The position numbers and the translations under genes were made by a program. This document shows positions 1-9,009 of a stretch of DNA of 64,000 nt, piece by piece. The notes beneath the pieces are model-generated. The model was not told the DNA's origin. It saw nothing but the letters and a program-made list of their open reading frames with translations, and ran no database searches. Location: contig NZ_JAINUL010000001.1 in assembly GCF_020639365.1 (NCBI RefSeq), positions 4,717,745-4,781,744 of the forward strand, read 5' to 3'. Source of the stretch: Streptomyces flavotricini. Its GTDB lineage: Bacteria; Actinomycetota; Actinomycetes; Streptomycetales; Streptomycetaceae. Every line of letters begins with the position of its first letter. The stretch's first letter is position 1.

Positions 1-622
1 CGCCCCGGCCCCCGCGGCCGCTCCCGCCGCCGCCCCCTCGCCCGGCATGGCCGCCGGCGCCGGGCAGGTCCAGGCGATGTGGCCCGGCATCCTCGAGGCC
101 GTCAAGAACCGCCGCCGCTTCACCTGGATCCTGCTCAGCCAGAACGCCCAGGTCACCGGCTTCGACGGGACCACCCTGCAGCTGGGCTTCCCCAACCCCG
201 GAGCCCGCGACAACTTCGCGAGCAGCGGCAGCGAGGACGTGCTGAAGGCGGTCCTCGCCGAGCAGTTCCAGGTCAACTGGAAGATCGACGCCGTGGTCGG
301 CGCGGGCGGCGGCCAGCCCGCACCGGCCCCGTCCGCGTATGCGGCCCCGCCCGCCCACAACCCGGCTCCCGCCGCCCCGGCCCCCACCCAGCAGCCGGGT
401 CCCGCCGCGCAGCAGCAGCCGTACCAGCCGCCGCAGTCCCCGGCCCAGCAGGGCGGTTCCGCACCGCAGCCCCCCGTACAGCAGGCACCCCCGCCGGTCG
501 CGCCCGAGGACGACGTACCGGAGGAGGACGATCCGGACCTGGTCGACAGCGCCCTGACCGGACACGACCTCATCGTGCGCGAGCTCGGAGCCACCGTCAT
601 AGAGGAATACACAAACGAGTAG
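1..622 (+). CDS. dnaX: DNA polymerase III subunit gamma/tau, C-terminal part
   Basis: This is the 3' end of dnaX; the reading frame is open from base 2 and runs off the left edge, so no start is visible. A folded stretch (from about MWPGILEAVK to FQVNWKIDAVVG) is the C-terminal conserved block of actinobacterial gamma/tau proteins. It is followed by a Pro/Ala/Gln-rich linker and an acidic tail that ends in IEEYTNE. Tau tethers the polymerase core and DnaB helicase to the clamp loader, but the AAA+ part lies outside the window. Identity rests on the C-terminal block plus its position immediately upstream of purD, as in S. coelicolor (remembered synteny). Confidence 0.85.
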   Translation, partial: APAPAAAPAAAPSPGMAAGAGQVQAMWPGILEAVKNRRRFTWILLSQNAQVTGFDGTTLQLGFPNPGARDNFASSGSEDVLKAVLAEQFQVNWKIDAVVGAGGGQPAPAPSAYAAPPAHNPAPAAPAPTQQPGPAAQQQPYQPPQSPAQQGGSAPQPPVQQAPPPVAPEDDVPEEDDPDLVDSALTGHDLIVRELGATVIEEYTNE

Positions 623-682
623 GGCCGTCTCATTGGGTGGCCGCACGAAGGGCATCCCGCCGCGCGGGCTAGGCTGCAGGGC

Positions 683-1936
683 GTGAAGGTCCTCGTCATC
701 GGCGGCGGCGCCCGCGAACATGCCCTGTGCCGCTCTCTGTCCCTCGACCCCGACGTCAACGCGCTGTACTGCGCTCCCGGCAACGCCGGCATCGCCGAGG
801 TGGCGGAGCTGCGCCCGGTCGACGCCCTCGACGGCGCGGCCGTGGCCCGCCTCGCCACCGAACTCGGAGCCGACCTGGTCGTCGTCGGCCCGGAGGCGCC
901 CCTGGTCGCCGGCGTCTCCGACGCCGTCCGCGCCGCGGGCATCCCCGTCTTCGGCCCGTCCGCGCAAGCGGCGCAGCTGGAGGGCTCCAAGGCGTTCGCC
1001 AAGGACGTGATGGCCGCGGCCGACGTCCCGACCGCCCGCAGCTACGTGTGCACCACCCCCGAAGAGGTGGACACGGCCCTCGACGCCTTCGGCGCCCCGT
1101 ACGTCGTCAAGGACGACGGCCTGGCCGCCGGAAAGGGCGTCGTGGTCACCGGGGACCGGGCCGCCGCCCGCGCGCACGCGCTCGGCTGCGACCGCGTCGT
1201 CATCGAGGAGTACCTCGACGGTCCCGAGGTCTCCCTCTTCGCCATCACCGACGGCGTCACCGTGCTGCCGCTCCAGCCCGCGCAGGACTTCAAGCGCGCG
1301 CTCGACGGCGACGAGGGCCCCAACACCGGCGGCATGGGCGCATACTCGCCACTGCCCTGGGCCGACCCGAAGCTGGTCGAGGAGGTCATGGAGACCGTCC
1401 TCCAGCCGACCGTGGACGAGCTGCGCCACCGCGGCACCCCCTTCTCCGGACTGCTGTACGCCGGTCTCGCGATCACCTCGCGCGGCGTCCGCGTCATCGA
1501 GTTCAACGCCCGCTTCGGCGACCCCGAGACCCAGGTGGTCCTGGCCCGGCTGCGCACCCCGCTCGCGGGCGTGCTGCTGCACGCCGCCAACGGCACCCTT
1601 GACGCCGAGCCGCCGCTGCGCTGGAGCGCGGACGCGGCCGTGACCGTCGTCATCGCCTCCCACAACTACCCGGAGACCCCGCGCACCGGGGACCCGATCG
1701 AGGGCCTGGCCGAGGTGGCCGCCGAGGACGGTCCCGACGCGTACGTCCTGCACGCCGGGACCCGGCGCGAGGGCGAGGCGGTCGTCAGCGCGGGCGGCCG
1801 CGTGCTGTCGGTGACGGCGACCGGTTCCGATCTGGCACGGGCCCGCGAGAAGGCGTATAAGGCCGTCGCGCGGATCCGGCTGGACGGCTCCCAGCACCGT
1901 ACGGACATCGCCGCCAAGGCGGCCGAAGGCCGCTGA
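683..1936 (+). CDS. purD: Phosphoribosylamine--glycine ligase
   Basis: This 417-residue protein performs step 2 of de novo purine synthesis: ATP-dependent ligation of glycine to phosphoribosylamine, giving GAR. The N-terminus MKVLVIGGGAREHAL is the PurD nucleotide-fold signature. The ATP-grasp domain follows, with a KDDGLAAGKGV lid loop, a GPEVSLF motif and a metal-binding IEFNARFGDPE motif. The length is normal for the family. The start is a GTG 60 bp after the dnaX stop; downstream is a strong hairpin, so it may be the last gene of its transcript. The other purine genes of the window (purC, purSQL, purF, purM) are dispersed over the next 17 kb rather than in one operon. Confidence 0.97.
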   Translation: MKVLVIGGGAREHALCRSLSLDPDVNALYCAPGNAGIAEVAELRPVDALDGAAVARLATELGADLVVVGPEAPLVAGVSDAVRAAGIPVFGPSAQAAQLEGSKAFAKDVMAAADVPTARSYVCTTPEEVDTALDAFGAPYVVKDDGLAAGKGVVVTGDRAAARAHALGCDRVVIEEYLDGPEVSLFAITDGVTVLPLQPAQDFKRALDGDEGPNTGGMGAYSPLPWADPKLVEEVMETVLQPTVDELRHRGTPFSGLLYAGLAITSRGVRVIEFNARFGDPETQVVLARLRTPLAGVLLHAANGTLDAEPPLRWSADAAVTVVIASHNYPETPRTGDPIEGLAEVAAEDGPDAYVLHAGTRREGEAVVSAGGRVLSVTATGSDLARAREKAYKAVARIRLDGSQHRTDIAAKAAEGR

Positions 1937-1954
1937 GCGGCGGGGCAACCGTCA

Positions 1955-1993
1955 CGCGGGCCCGGTGCGCACCCAGGTGCGACCGGGCCCGCG
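1955..1993 (+). terminator. Rho-independent-type hairpin after purD
   Basis: The arms CGCGGGCCCGG/CCGGGCCCGCG continue inward with GCGCACC/GGTGCG around a two-base loop, leaving one mismatch. There is no U-tract, as is common for Streptomyces terminators. Confidence 0.7.
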
Positions 1994-2225
1994 CGCGTGT
2001 CCGCGTACGAGTGCATCCGGCCGCGTTCGAACGCAGCCACCTTTACCCAAAGCCATTCCATCGGGTGATGGTCACCCGGTCCGGCTGACTGCCGGTCGCT
2101 CCCCAACTAGGGTGCGATGCCAAGCATTCCGGCACTTGGCCCACCGGCATTGCGATGTCAGTGGCGGGTGTCACAGTGGGGGAGTGAGCAAAACCGCCGC
2201 AGGGCAGAGGGGGTGAGGTCCGGCC

Positions 2226-3833
2226 GTGTCCGGAACGGGTTCGATCGTTGAAGGGGGCGCGCCGTCCGCGCGTTCCCGGGCCCTGGCCGTGCTGCGCGTA
2301 CGCAGCCGGGCACTGGCCCTCGGGGTGCTGCCCGCCGCCCTGGCGGTGGTGCTGCTGAGCGCCCGGATGACGGGTCGGCTGGCCGGTGGTCCCTGGCCGG
2401 TGGTGACGCTCGTCGTGTGCGTCGTCGCCGTACTGGTGCTGCTCGTCGGCGGGGTGTTCGCCGCGGTGGTGCTGCGGGCGAGCCCGGCCGTGACGCCGAC
2501 GGTGCCGCTGCCGGAGTCCACCGCGCCCGACCTGTACCGGCTGGTGCGGGATCTGGCCGACCGGATGGACGTGCCGGCGCCCTCGGCGATAGCCCTGACG
2601 CCGGACTGCGACAGCTGGCTGGAGGACCGTACGCATGCGGCCCACCGGCGCAGCGGAATACCGGGCGGGCGCGAGGCGGAGCCGGGTGCGGCTCCCGTGC
2701 TGGTGATCGGCTCGCCGTTCCTCTGGTGGATGCGGGTCGCCGAACTGCGGGCGGTCCTGGCGCCGGTCGTCGCCGGTACGGGCCCTTCGGCCCATCCGGA
2801 CATAGCCGACGCCCGGGGCTTCGTGCGCGGGCTCGACGCCGCCGTGGACGTGGGCAGCAGGCCCGGCCTCGGCTGGATCGGGGGCCCGGCCCGGCTGCTG
2901 CTGAGGCTGTGCCAGGCGGACGCCGCCGAGATGGAGCGCGGGGTCGCGGCCGCTGCCTCGGACCGTGCGCAGGGCGTGGACTACGGGCTGCGCATCGTCG
3001 CCCAGGAGCAGGTCGGCCTCGCCTACGCGGGCTGGGACCGGCTGTTGACCAGGGTCGCGCTGCCCGCGTGGCGGATGGGCCGCTGGCCGGCGCACCTCGA
3101 CGCCGGGGTGGTCTCCGCGCTGACCGAGCTGTCCCGGCGGGACCGGCTGGCCGAGGGGTTCACCTCGCGGCTCGGCGAGCGGCCCGCGTGCGATCTGCTG
3201 GAGCGGCCCGGAGTGATCGACGAGGCGGCTTCGCTGCTCGCCGCCCGGCTGTTCCACGGCGGTCCGGCCGAGGCCGGCCCGGACTGGTCGCCGGTGGACT
3301 GGGCGGCGTATCCGGAGGAGGTCGTGGACCGCAAATGGCGTGCGGAGGCGACCCGGCTGCACGCGGCGCTGGACGCCCTCGCCGTCCCGCCCGGCCCGGG
3401 GCCGACGCTGGACCGGGTGCTGGGCTATCTCACGGACGCCGCCGGAGAGGGCGCGGCCGGAGAGGCGCTGGCCGGCCGGCTCAGCGGTGACCTGGCCAGG
3501 GAGGACCGCTCCACGGGAGCGGGAAGCGCCGGCGCCGGAGTGGCGCGCGGGGCGGACACCGTGCCGCTGTTCCCGCTCCAGCCGCCCCGCAGCGGGCGGG
3601 ACCTGCTCGCCGACCACGTCACGGCGATGGTGTGCGCCGCGGCCGTCGACTCGGCCGATGCCGCGCCCGGGCTGGACTGGCTGGACGGCCCGGTGCTCCT
3701 GGTCGGCGGCGAACGGCGCGCGGACCTGGCCCCCCGGGTGCTGACCCTGGTGGAGGACGGGGACCCCGAGCCCCTGCGCGACTGGCTCGCGGAGCTCGGC
3801 GTACGCCCGGAGAAGCCGGTCCGCCTCCTCTGA
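2226..3833 (+). CDS. Membrane protein resembling an M48 (Ste24-like) peptidase without the HExxH site
   Basis: This is a 535-residue protein with two N-terminal transmembrane segments (about residues 27-45 and 55-80). The next part (DLYRLVRDLADRMDVPAPSA, then VLVIGSPFLWWMRVAELRAV) has the layout of M48 metallopeptidases, where 'hELrAVLAHElgH' is expected. Here the zinc motif is replaced by LAPVVAGTG, so no catalytic HExxH is visible. I infer a catalytically dead relative of membrane M48 proteases; the similarity is judged by eye and the role is unknown. The start is GTG at 2226. It stands alone between a purD terminator and an unrelated gene. Confidence 0.6.
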   Translation: MSGTGSIVEGGAPSARSRALAVLRVRSRALALGVLPAALAVVLLSARMTGRLAGGPWPVVTLVVCVVAVLVLLVGGVFAAVVLRASPAVTPTVPLPESTAPDLYRLVRDLADRMDVPAPSAIALTPDCDSWLEDRTHAAHRRSGIPGGREAEPGAAPVLVIGSPFLWWMRVAELRAVLAPVVAGTGPSAHPDIADARGFVRGLDAAVDVGSRPGLGWIGGPARLLLRLCQADAAEMERGVAAAASDRAQGVDYGLRIVAQEQVGLAYAGWDRLLTRVALPAWRMGRWPAHLDAGVVSALTELSRRDRLAEGFTSRLGERPACDLLERPGVIDEAASLLAARLFHGGPAEAGPDWSPVDWAAYPEEVVDRKWRAEATRLHAALDALAVPPGPGPTLDRVLGYLTDAAGEGAAGEALAGRLSGDLAREDRSTGAGSAGAGVARGADTVPLFPLQPPRSGRDLLADHVTAMVCAAAVDSADAAPGLDWLDGPVLLVGGERRADLAPRVLTLVEDGDPEPLRDWLAELGVRPEKPVRLL

Positions 3834-4023
3834 CGACGCGGGCGATCGCCCCTTCGCCGTCCCGGCCCGGCGGACCGAGCACTTCACGCCTCCGGATGTG
3901 GCGAACGGTGACGGAATGCGTGCGTTATGTGATGTGCTGGGACCGGTGGCGGTTCGTTGTCCCGCAACCGTGCCGTGCCGGCGTGTTCAGAGAACGTTCG
4001 GGGGAGCGAGGGAGGGGAGCGGT

Positions 4024-5520
4024 ATGGGTGGTGCGGACCAGATCCGGCGTTGGGAATCAGGTGCGCTCGCGCACGCGGTGACCGACCCCTTCGGCCAGGG
4101 CCCGCTGCCGTGGTTCCGGGGCAGCGAGCTGTACTTCGACGACACCGGGCACGTCGTGCCCTGGTACGTGGACCCGGCTCTCGCCGACCCCGCGCTCGCC
4201 CCCGGCCAGATCCCGCGCGCCCGCGGCACCGGCGGCCCGCGCACCGCCGACGACGTGCACCGGCAGATCAAGGGCTTCGCCTCCACCGGGGCCGTCACCC
4301 CCGGCGAGGCCATCGACTTCCACATCACCGTGGACCCGCCCCAGCAGTTCTCCGTCGACGTCTACCGCATCGGCCACTACGGCGGCGACGGCGCCTCCAA
4401 GATCACCACGAGCCCCCGGCTCTCGGGCATCGTCCAGCCGGCCCCCCTCACCGCCGACCGCACCGTCTCCTGCCACCACTGGTGGCTCTCCTGGAGGCTC
4501 CAGGTCCCCTCCTACTGGAGCGTCGGCGCGTACGTCGCCGTCCTCACCACCGCCGACGGGTACCGGTCCCACATCCCCTTCACCGTTCGCGACGACCACC
4601 CCGCCGACCTCCTCCTGCTGCTGCCCGACATCACCTGGCAGGCCTACAACCTCTACCCCGAGGACGGGCGGACCGGCGCGAGCCTCTACCACGCCTGGGA
4701 CGAGGAGGGCCGGCTGCTCGGCGAGCAGGACGCGGCCATCACGGTCTCCTTCGACCGGCCCTACGCGGGGGCCGGCCTGCCCCTGCACGTGGGCCACGCC
4801 TACGACTTCATCCGCTGGGCCGAGCGCTACGGCTACGACCTCGCCTACGCCGACACCCGCGATCTGCACGCCGGCCGTGTCGACCCCACCCGCTACCGCG
4901 GCCTGGTCTTCCCCGGCCACGACGAGTACTGGTCGGCCCCCATGCGCCGCACCGTGGAGCGCGCCCGCGACCACGGCACCTCGCTCGTCTTCCTCTCCGC
5001 CAACACCATGTACTGGCAGGTGGAGCTGGGCCCCTCCCCCTCCGGGGTCGACGACCGGCTCCTCACCTGCCGAAAACGCCGCGGCCCCGGCCGCCCCAGC
5101 CTCTGGCGCGAGGTCGACCGCCCGGAGCAGCAGCTGCTCGGCATCCAGTACGCGGGGCGGGTCCCCGAGCCCGCGCCCCTGATCGTGCGCAATGCCACGC
5201 ACTGGCTCTGGGACTCCACCGGCGCCGCCGAGAACGACGAGCTCCCCGGCCTGGTCGCCGGCGAGGCCGACCGGTACTTCCCGCGCACCCAGCTCCCCGA
5301 GCACCAGGACCGGATCCTGCTCGCGCACTCCCCGTACCGCGACGGCGAGGGCGCGAAGCGCCACCAGGAGACCTCCCTGTACCGGGCCCCGAGCGGCGCC
5401 CTGGTCTTCGCGTCGGGCACCTTCGCCTGGTCCCCGGCCCTGGACCGCCCCGGGCACGTCGACGAACGGGTCCAGCGGGCCACCGCCAATCTCCTCGACC
5501 GGATCTGCAAGCGGGACTGA
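4024..5520 (+). CDS. N,N-dimethylformamidase beta-subunit-like protein
   Basis: This is a 498-residue protein matching the large (beta) subunit family of N,N-dimethylformamidase. Visible landmarks are PGEAIDFHITVDPPQQFSVD (an Ig-like fold), VYRIGHYGGDG, DITWQAYNLYPEDGR, a GLVFPGHDEYWS segment and VFLSANTMYWQ, all typical of that family. ATG 4024 is chosen because GGGAGGGGAGCGG lies just before it; the frame stays open to 3898 but that extension has no supporting ribosome site. There is no small alpha-subunit gene beside it. Most actinobacterial members are uncharacterised, so amidase activity is uncertain. The gene is monocistronic, with purC 85 bp downstream. Confidence 0.75.
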   Translation: MGGADQIRRWESGALAHAVTDPFGQGPLPWFRGSELYFDDTGHVVPWYVDPALADPALAPGQIPRARGTGGPRTADDVHRQIKGFASTGAVTPGEAIDFHITVDPPQQFSVDVYRIGHYGGDGASKITTSPRLSGIVQPAPLTADRTVSCHHWWLSWRLQVPSYWSVGAYVAVLTTADGYRSHIPFTVRDDHPADLLLLLPDITWQAYNLYPEDGRTGASLYHAWDEEGRLLGEQDAAITVSFDRPYAGAGLPLHVGHAYDFIRWAERYGYDLAYADTRDLHAGRVDPTRYRGLVFPGHDEYWSAPMRRTVERARDHGTSLVFLSANTMYWQVELGPSPSGVDDRLLTCRKRRGPGRPSLWREVDRPEQQLLGIQYAGRVPEPAPLIVRNATHWLWDSTGAAENDELPGLVAGEADRYFPRTQLPEHQDRILLAHSPYRDGEGAKRHQETSLYRAPSGALVFASGTFAWSPALDRPGHVDERVQRATANLLDRICKRD

Positions 5521-5605
5521 GCGGGGCCGGACACCCCCGGAGCCGGGCACGGCCCCCGGTACGGGAGAATGGGGCTGCGCTCGTACAGAACCACAGGGAG
5601 ACCCC

Positions 5606-6508
5606 GTGTCCGGATTCGTCGAAAAGCCCGAGCCGGTTCAGGTGCCCGGCCTCGTCCACCTCCACACCGGCAAGGTGCGCGACCTCTACCGTGACGGCGA
5701 CGGCAATCTCGTCATGGTCGCCAGCGACCGGATGTCCGCGTACGACTGGGTGCTCCCCACCGAGATCCCGGACAAGGGCCGCGTCCTGACCCAGCTCTCG
5801 CTCTGGTGGTTCGACCAGCTGAGCGACCTCGTCCCGAACCACGTGATCGGCACGGACCTGCCCGAGGGCGCCCCCGCCGACTGGGCCGGCCGCACGCTGA
5901 TCTGCAAGAACCTCGAGATGGTCCCGGTCGAGTGCGTGGCCCGCGGCTACCTCACCGGTTCCGGCCTCGCCGAGTACGAGAAGACCCGTACGGTCTGCGG
6001 ACTCGCCCTCCCCGAGGGGCTCGTGGACGGCTCCGAGCTGCCCGCCCCGATCTTCACGCCGGCCGCCAAGGCCGCCGTCGGCGAGCACGACGAGAACGTC
6101 TCGTACGAGGAGGTCGCGCGCACCACCGGCGCCGAGACGGCGGCGCTGCTGCGCCAGACCACCTTGGCCGTGTACGGCCGGGCCCGGGACATCGCCCGCG
6201 AGCGCGGGATCATCCTGGCGGACACCAAGTTCGAGTTCGGCTTCGACAAGGAGGGCGTCCTCGTCGCCGGCGACGAGGTGCTGACCCCGGACTCCTCCCG
6301 CTTCTGGCCGGCCGACCAGTGGGAGCCGGGCCGCGCGCAGCCCTCCTTCGACAAGCAGTTCGTCCGCGACTGGCTCACCTCCCCCGCCTCCGGCTGGGAC
6401 CGCACCGGCGAACTCCCGCCGCCGGCCCTCCCGCAGGAGGTCGCCGAGCAGACCAGCGCCAAGTACATCGAGGCGTACGAGCGCCTCACCGGCCTCGGCT
6501 GGGCCTGA
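5606..6508 (+). CDS. purC: Phosphoribosylaminoimidazole-succinocarboxamide synthase (SAICAR synthetase)
   Basis: This 300-residue enzyme ligates aspartate to CAIR with ATP. Landmarks are HLHTGKVRDLY near the N-terminus, SDRMSAYDWV, the KNLEMVPVECVARGYLTGSG block, LADTKFEFGFD and the DEVLTPDSSRFWP metal/substrate motif. GTG 5606 follows ACAGGGAGACCCC, whereas an in-frame open region upstream of it reads as non-protein. The length matches bacterial yeast-type PurC. A strong bidirectional hairpin lies about 80 bp downstream and separates it from the minus-strand tRNA-Gly. Confidence 0.97.
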   Translation: MSGFVEKPEPVQVPGLVHLHTGKVRDLYRDGDGNLVMVASDRMSAYDWVLPTEIPDKGRVLTQLSLWWFDQLSDLVPNHVIGTDLPEGAPADWAGRTLICKNLEMVPVECVARGYLTGSGLAEYEKTRTVCGLALPEGLVDGSELPAPIFTPAAKAAVGEHDENVSYEEVARTTGAETAALLRQTTLAVYGRARDIARERGIILADTKFEFGFDKEGVLVAGDEVLTPDSSRFWPADQWEPGRAQPSFDKQFVRDWLTSPASGWDRTGELPPPALPQEVAEQTSAKYIEAYERLTGLGWA

Positions 6509-6590
6509 CGCCCGGTGTCCCAGGCCCGAACCGGGCCTGGGACACGGCCCGGACCCGGCGCGGGACACAGCCCGGACCGGCCTGAGACAC

Positions 6591-6626
6591 GAAGAAGCCC
6601 CCGGTCACAGGACCGGGGGCTTCTTC
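6591..6626. terminator. Bidirectional terminator between purC and tRNA-Gly
   Basis: This is a perfect 16-bp inverted repeat, GAAGAAGCCCCCGGTC, with a 4-base loop (ACAG). It sits between the 3' ends of purC (+) and tRNA-Gly (-) and can stop both. Just before it (6530-6590) are short degenerate repeats of the type GGGACAC-GCCCGGACC. Confidence 0.85.
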
Positions 6627-6631
6627 GATGG

Positions 6632-6704
<73 letters not shown>

Positions 6705-6728
6705 AGGTGCGCCGTAACGCGAGACCTA

Positions 6729-7340
6729 CTATACCCAACCTCGCTCGCGTGCGAGACGCACTGCCGTGTGCCGGTTCTCGGCGCCCAGCTTCGTCGCCGC
6801 CGACGACAGGTAGTTCCGTACGGTCCCCGGCGAGAGCGAGGCCCGCTCGGCGATCTCCGCGATCGGCGCCCCGTCCCCCGCGAGTTCCAGCACCTCGGCC
6901 TCGCGCGCGGTCAGCGGGGAGTCTCCCGCGCTGATCGCGTCGGCCGCCAACTCGGGGTCCACATAGCGCCCTCCGGAGTGCACGGTCCGGATCAGCTCGG
7001 CCAGCCGCTGCGCCGACACCGTCTTCGGCGCGAAGGCGCGCACCCCCGCCGCGAGGGCCCGCTTCAGGTGCCCGGGACGCCCGTGGCTCGTCACGATCAT
7101 CGTCTTGCAGTCGGGGAGTTCGGCCCGCAGCGATGTGGCCACACTCACACCGTCCGCCCCCGGCATCTGCAGGTCCAGCACCGCCACGTCCGGCCGGTGG
7201 GCGCGCGCCATCGCGAGCGCCTCCGGCCCCGAGGCCGCCTCCGCGACGACCAGCAGATCGTCCTCCAGGGCCAGCAGCGCCGCGAGCGCCCCGCGGATCA
7301 GGTGCTCGTCGTCGGCCAGCAGTACGCGTACGGGGCTCAT
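6729..7340 (-). CDS. LuxR/NarL-family response regulator
   Basis: This 203-residue regulator begins MSPVRVLLADDEHLIRGAL. The receiver domain has an acidic pocket (ADDE) and the phospho-acceptor Asp in VAVLDLQMPG, a conserved T/S in IVTSHG and a Lys in FAPKTV. A C-terminal LuxR helix-turn-helix follows (PLTAREAEVLEL through GTVRNYLSSAATKLGA). ATG 7340 overlaps the kinase stop by 4 bp, so the pair is translationally coupled. It resembles DesR-type regulators paired with DesK-like kinases. Its stop is only 24 bp from the tRNA-Gly gene downstream, so co-transcription with that tRNA is possible. The signal sensed is not evident. Confidence 0.92.
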   Translation of the reverse strand: MSPVRVLLADDEHLIRGALAALLALEDDLLVVAEAASGPEALAMARAHRPDVAVLDLQMPGADGVSVATSLRAELPDCKTMIVTSHGRPGHLKRALAAGVRAFAPKTVSAQRLAELIRTVHSGGRYVDPELAADAISAGDSPLTAREAEVLELAGDGAPIAEIAERASLSPGTVRNYLSSAATKLGAENRHTAVRLARERGWV

Positions 7341-8563
7341 GCCCGCGCCTCCAGTCCTCGCAGTCGTCCCCCCGGGATCCGGGCCTGCAGCCGGAACCGG
7401 CCGCCGCCGACCGGTCCGGCCTCCAAGGTGCCGTCCAGGGCCGCGAGCCGCTCCCGCAGGCCCGCGAGGCCGGAGCCCGGCGGTCCGGCCGGCACCTCGG
7501 GGGCCCCGTCGTTCTCCACCACCAGCGTCAGCGCGCCCCCGTCGGGCGCCGTGAGCCGGATCACGCAGCTGCGCGCGTCCCCGTGGCGCAGGACGTTGGT
7601 GGTGGCCTCCCGGACCACCCAGCCCAGGGCCGACTGCACGTCGGGGCGCAGCACCCCGCCCGCCTCGACCTCGACGCGGCAGTCCATCCCGGCCGCGCTG
7701 AGCACCCCGCGCGCGCCCTCCAGTTCCGCGGTGAGATCGGCCTCGCGGTAGCCGCGTACGACGTCGCGCACCTCGCGCTGCGACTCGCCGGCGATCCGCT
7801 GGACCTCGATCATTTGGTCCACGGCCTCGGGGCGTTCGCGCCGGGCCAGCTGGACGGCCAGCTCGCTCTTGAGCGCGATCACCGCGAGGTTGCGGCCCAT
7901 CACGTCGTGCAGGTCCCGTCCGAAGCGCAGCCGCTCCTGTGCGACGGCGAGCTGCGCCTGGAGCTCTCGGGCCCGGTCGAGCTCGTAGACCGTCTTCAGC
8001 AGCCAGGAGGAGAAACCGCAGGCCAGGACGAGCAGGACGCAGGTGAGGAGGACGCCGACCCCGTAGCCGGCCGCCTCTCCGGCAGGGTGCCCCACCGCCA
8101 GGGCCACGGCCGCCGCCGCGGCGCCCGCGGCAGGGGCCACGCAGAGCATGTGCCGGACCCGCGTCAGGGCCAGCGTCAGCGAACCCGATGCGAACGCGAC
8201 CGTGTTGACCACGAGGGCGGGGGCGACGCCCGCGTGGGAGACGGTGCCGGCCGAGCGCAGGACCAGGACGGCGACCGCCAGCGCGGCGGTCAGCACGGCG
8301 ACGGCCACCGCCAGGCGTACGGGCCGCTCGCGGCGGCCGAGCACCCAGTCCAAGGCCCTGGAGGACAGCACTCCGCACAGCGCGATCTGCGCGCACAGGG
8401 GCAGGAGCAGGGCGCCGCTGACGGCTCCGAGTCCCTCGGGTGCGAGGCCGAAGAGCACCGAGGAGGATTCGAGGAGGACGAACAGGTGGAACGACCAGCG
8501 GGTGTAGAGCTCGATCTTGGCCGCACTGCTGCGGTTCCTCCACCACCCCGTCAGCTTCGACAC
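7337..8563 (-). CDS. DesK-type sensor histidine kinase
   Basis: This is a 408-residue kinase. The N-terminal half has about six hydrophobic membrane segments (residues 25-190). A short coiled region precedes the HisKA_3 dimerisation domain, whose phospho-acceptor is His219 in RFGRDLHDVMGRNLAVIALK. The HATPase domain follows (N box VVREATTNVLRHG, G box GSGLAGLRERLAALDG). The start is a GTG with a GGGGGGTGGGA ribosome site. Only about 30 bp separate the start from a terminator-like hairpin behind the upstream tRNA-Gly, so its promoter must be very compact or expression depends on read-through. Confidence 0.92.
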   Translation of the reverse strand: MSKLTGWWRNRSSAAKIELYTRWSFHLFVLLESSSVLFGLAPEGLGAVSGALLLPLCAQIALCGVLSSRALDWVLGRRERPVRLAVAVAVLTAALAVAVLVLRSAGTVSHAGVAPALVVNTVAFASGSLTLALTRVRHMLCVAPAAGAAAAAVALAVGHPAGEAAGYGVGVLLTCVLLVLACGFSSWLLKTVYELDRARELQAQLAVAQERLRFGRDLHDVMGRNLAVIALKSELAVQLARRERPEAVDQMIEVQRIAGESQREVRDVVRGYREADLTAELEGARGVLSAAGMDCRVEVEAGGVLRPDVQSALGWVVREATTNVLRHGDARSCVIRLTAPDGGALTLVVENDGAPEVPAGPPGSGLAGLRERLAALDGTLEAGPVGGGRFRLQARIPGGRLRGLEARA

Positions 8564-8595
8564 GGTCCCACCCCCCGGTGATTGAACGCATACGA

Positions 8596-8626
8596 CAAAG
8601 GCCCTGATCGATGATCAGGGCCTTTG
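8596..8626 (-). terminator. Hairpin between tRNA-Gly copy 2 and the kinase gene
   Basis: This is a perfect 14-bp stem, CAAAGGCCCTGATC, with a 3-base loop. It lies just 3' of the minus-strand tRNA-Gly and about 30 bp 5' of the kinase start codon. It either terminates the tRNA transcript or attenuates entry into the two-component operon. Confidence 0.75.
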
Positions 8627-8633
8627 CACGCTG

Positions 8634-8706
<73 letters not shown>

Positions 8707-8786
8707 ATGCTGCCTCGGCATGAATGCCGCTGCGATGCGTGCATCACTCTACCCGATCCACCGGAGTGGTCGGTAAAGCGTTGCAG

Positions 8787-8858
8787 AGCGGGTGACAGGG
8801 ATCGCACACTGCGCCTTCCCCCTGGAAGGGGGATGTTCTGCTACTGAACTACACCCGC
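8787..8858 (-). tRNA. tRNA-Gly (anticodon TCC)
   Basis: This is a 72-nt minus-strand cloverleaf starting GCGGGTGTAGTTCAGTAG. The anticodon stem is TCCCC/GGGGA and the 7-base loop CTTCCAG reads TCC. The acceptor stem GCGGGTG/CACCCGC is perfect. The neighbouring tRNA-Gly(GCC) lies 80 bp downstream in the same direction, making a small glycine tRNA array. Confidence 0.9.
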
Positions 8859-9009
8859 ACGACCTTCGGGGCTTTGACCTGCGGCCTCGCCCCTCGGCGT
8901 GATCCACACACTAGCGGATCGGAGGGGGTGGATGGCAAATCGGCCCCCGGCAGGCCCCGTTAGCGGCCCTCGGCGGGGCCCGCGGCGCGCGCCGCGGGCC
9001 CCGGTGGAC

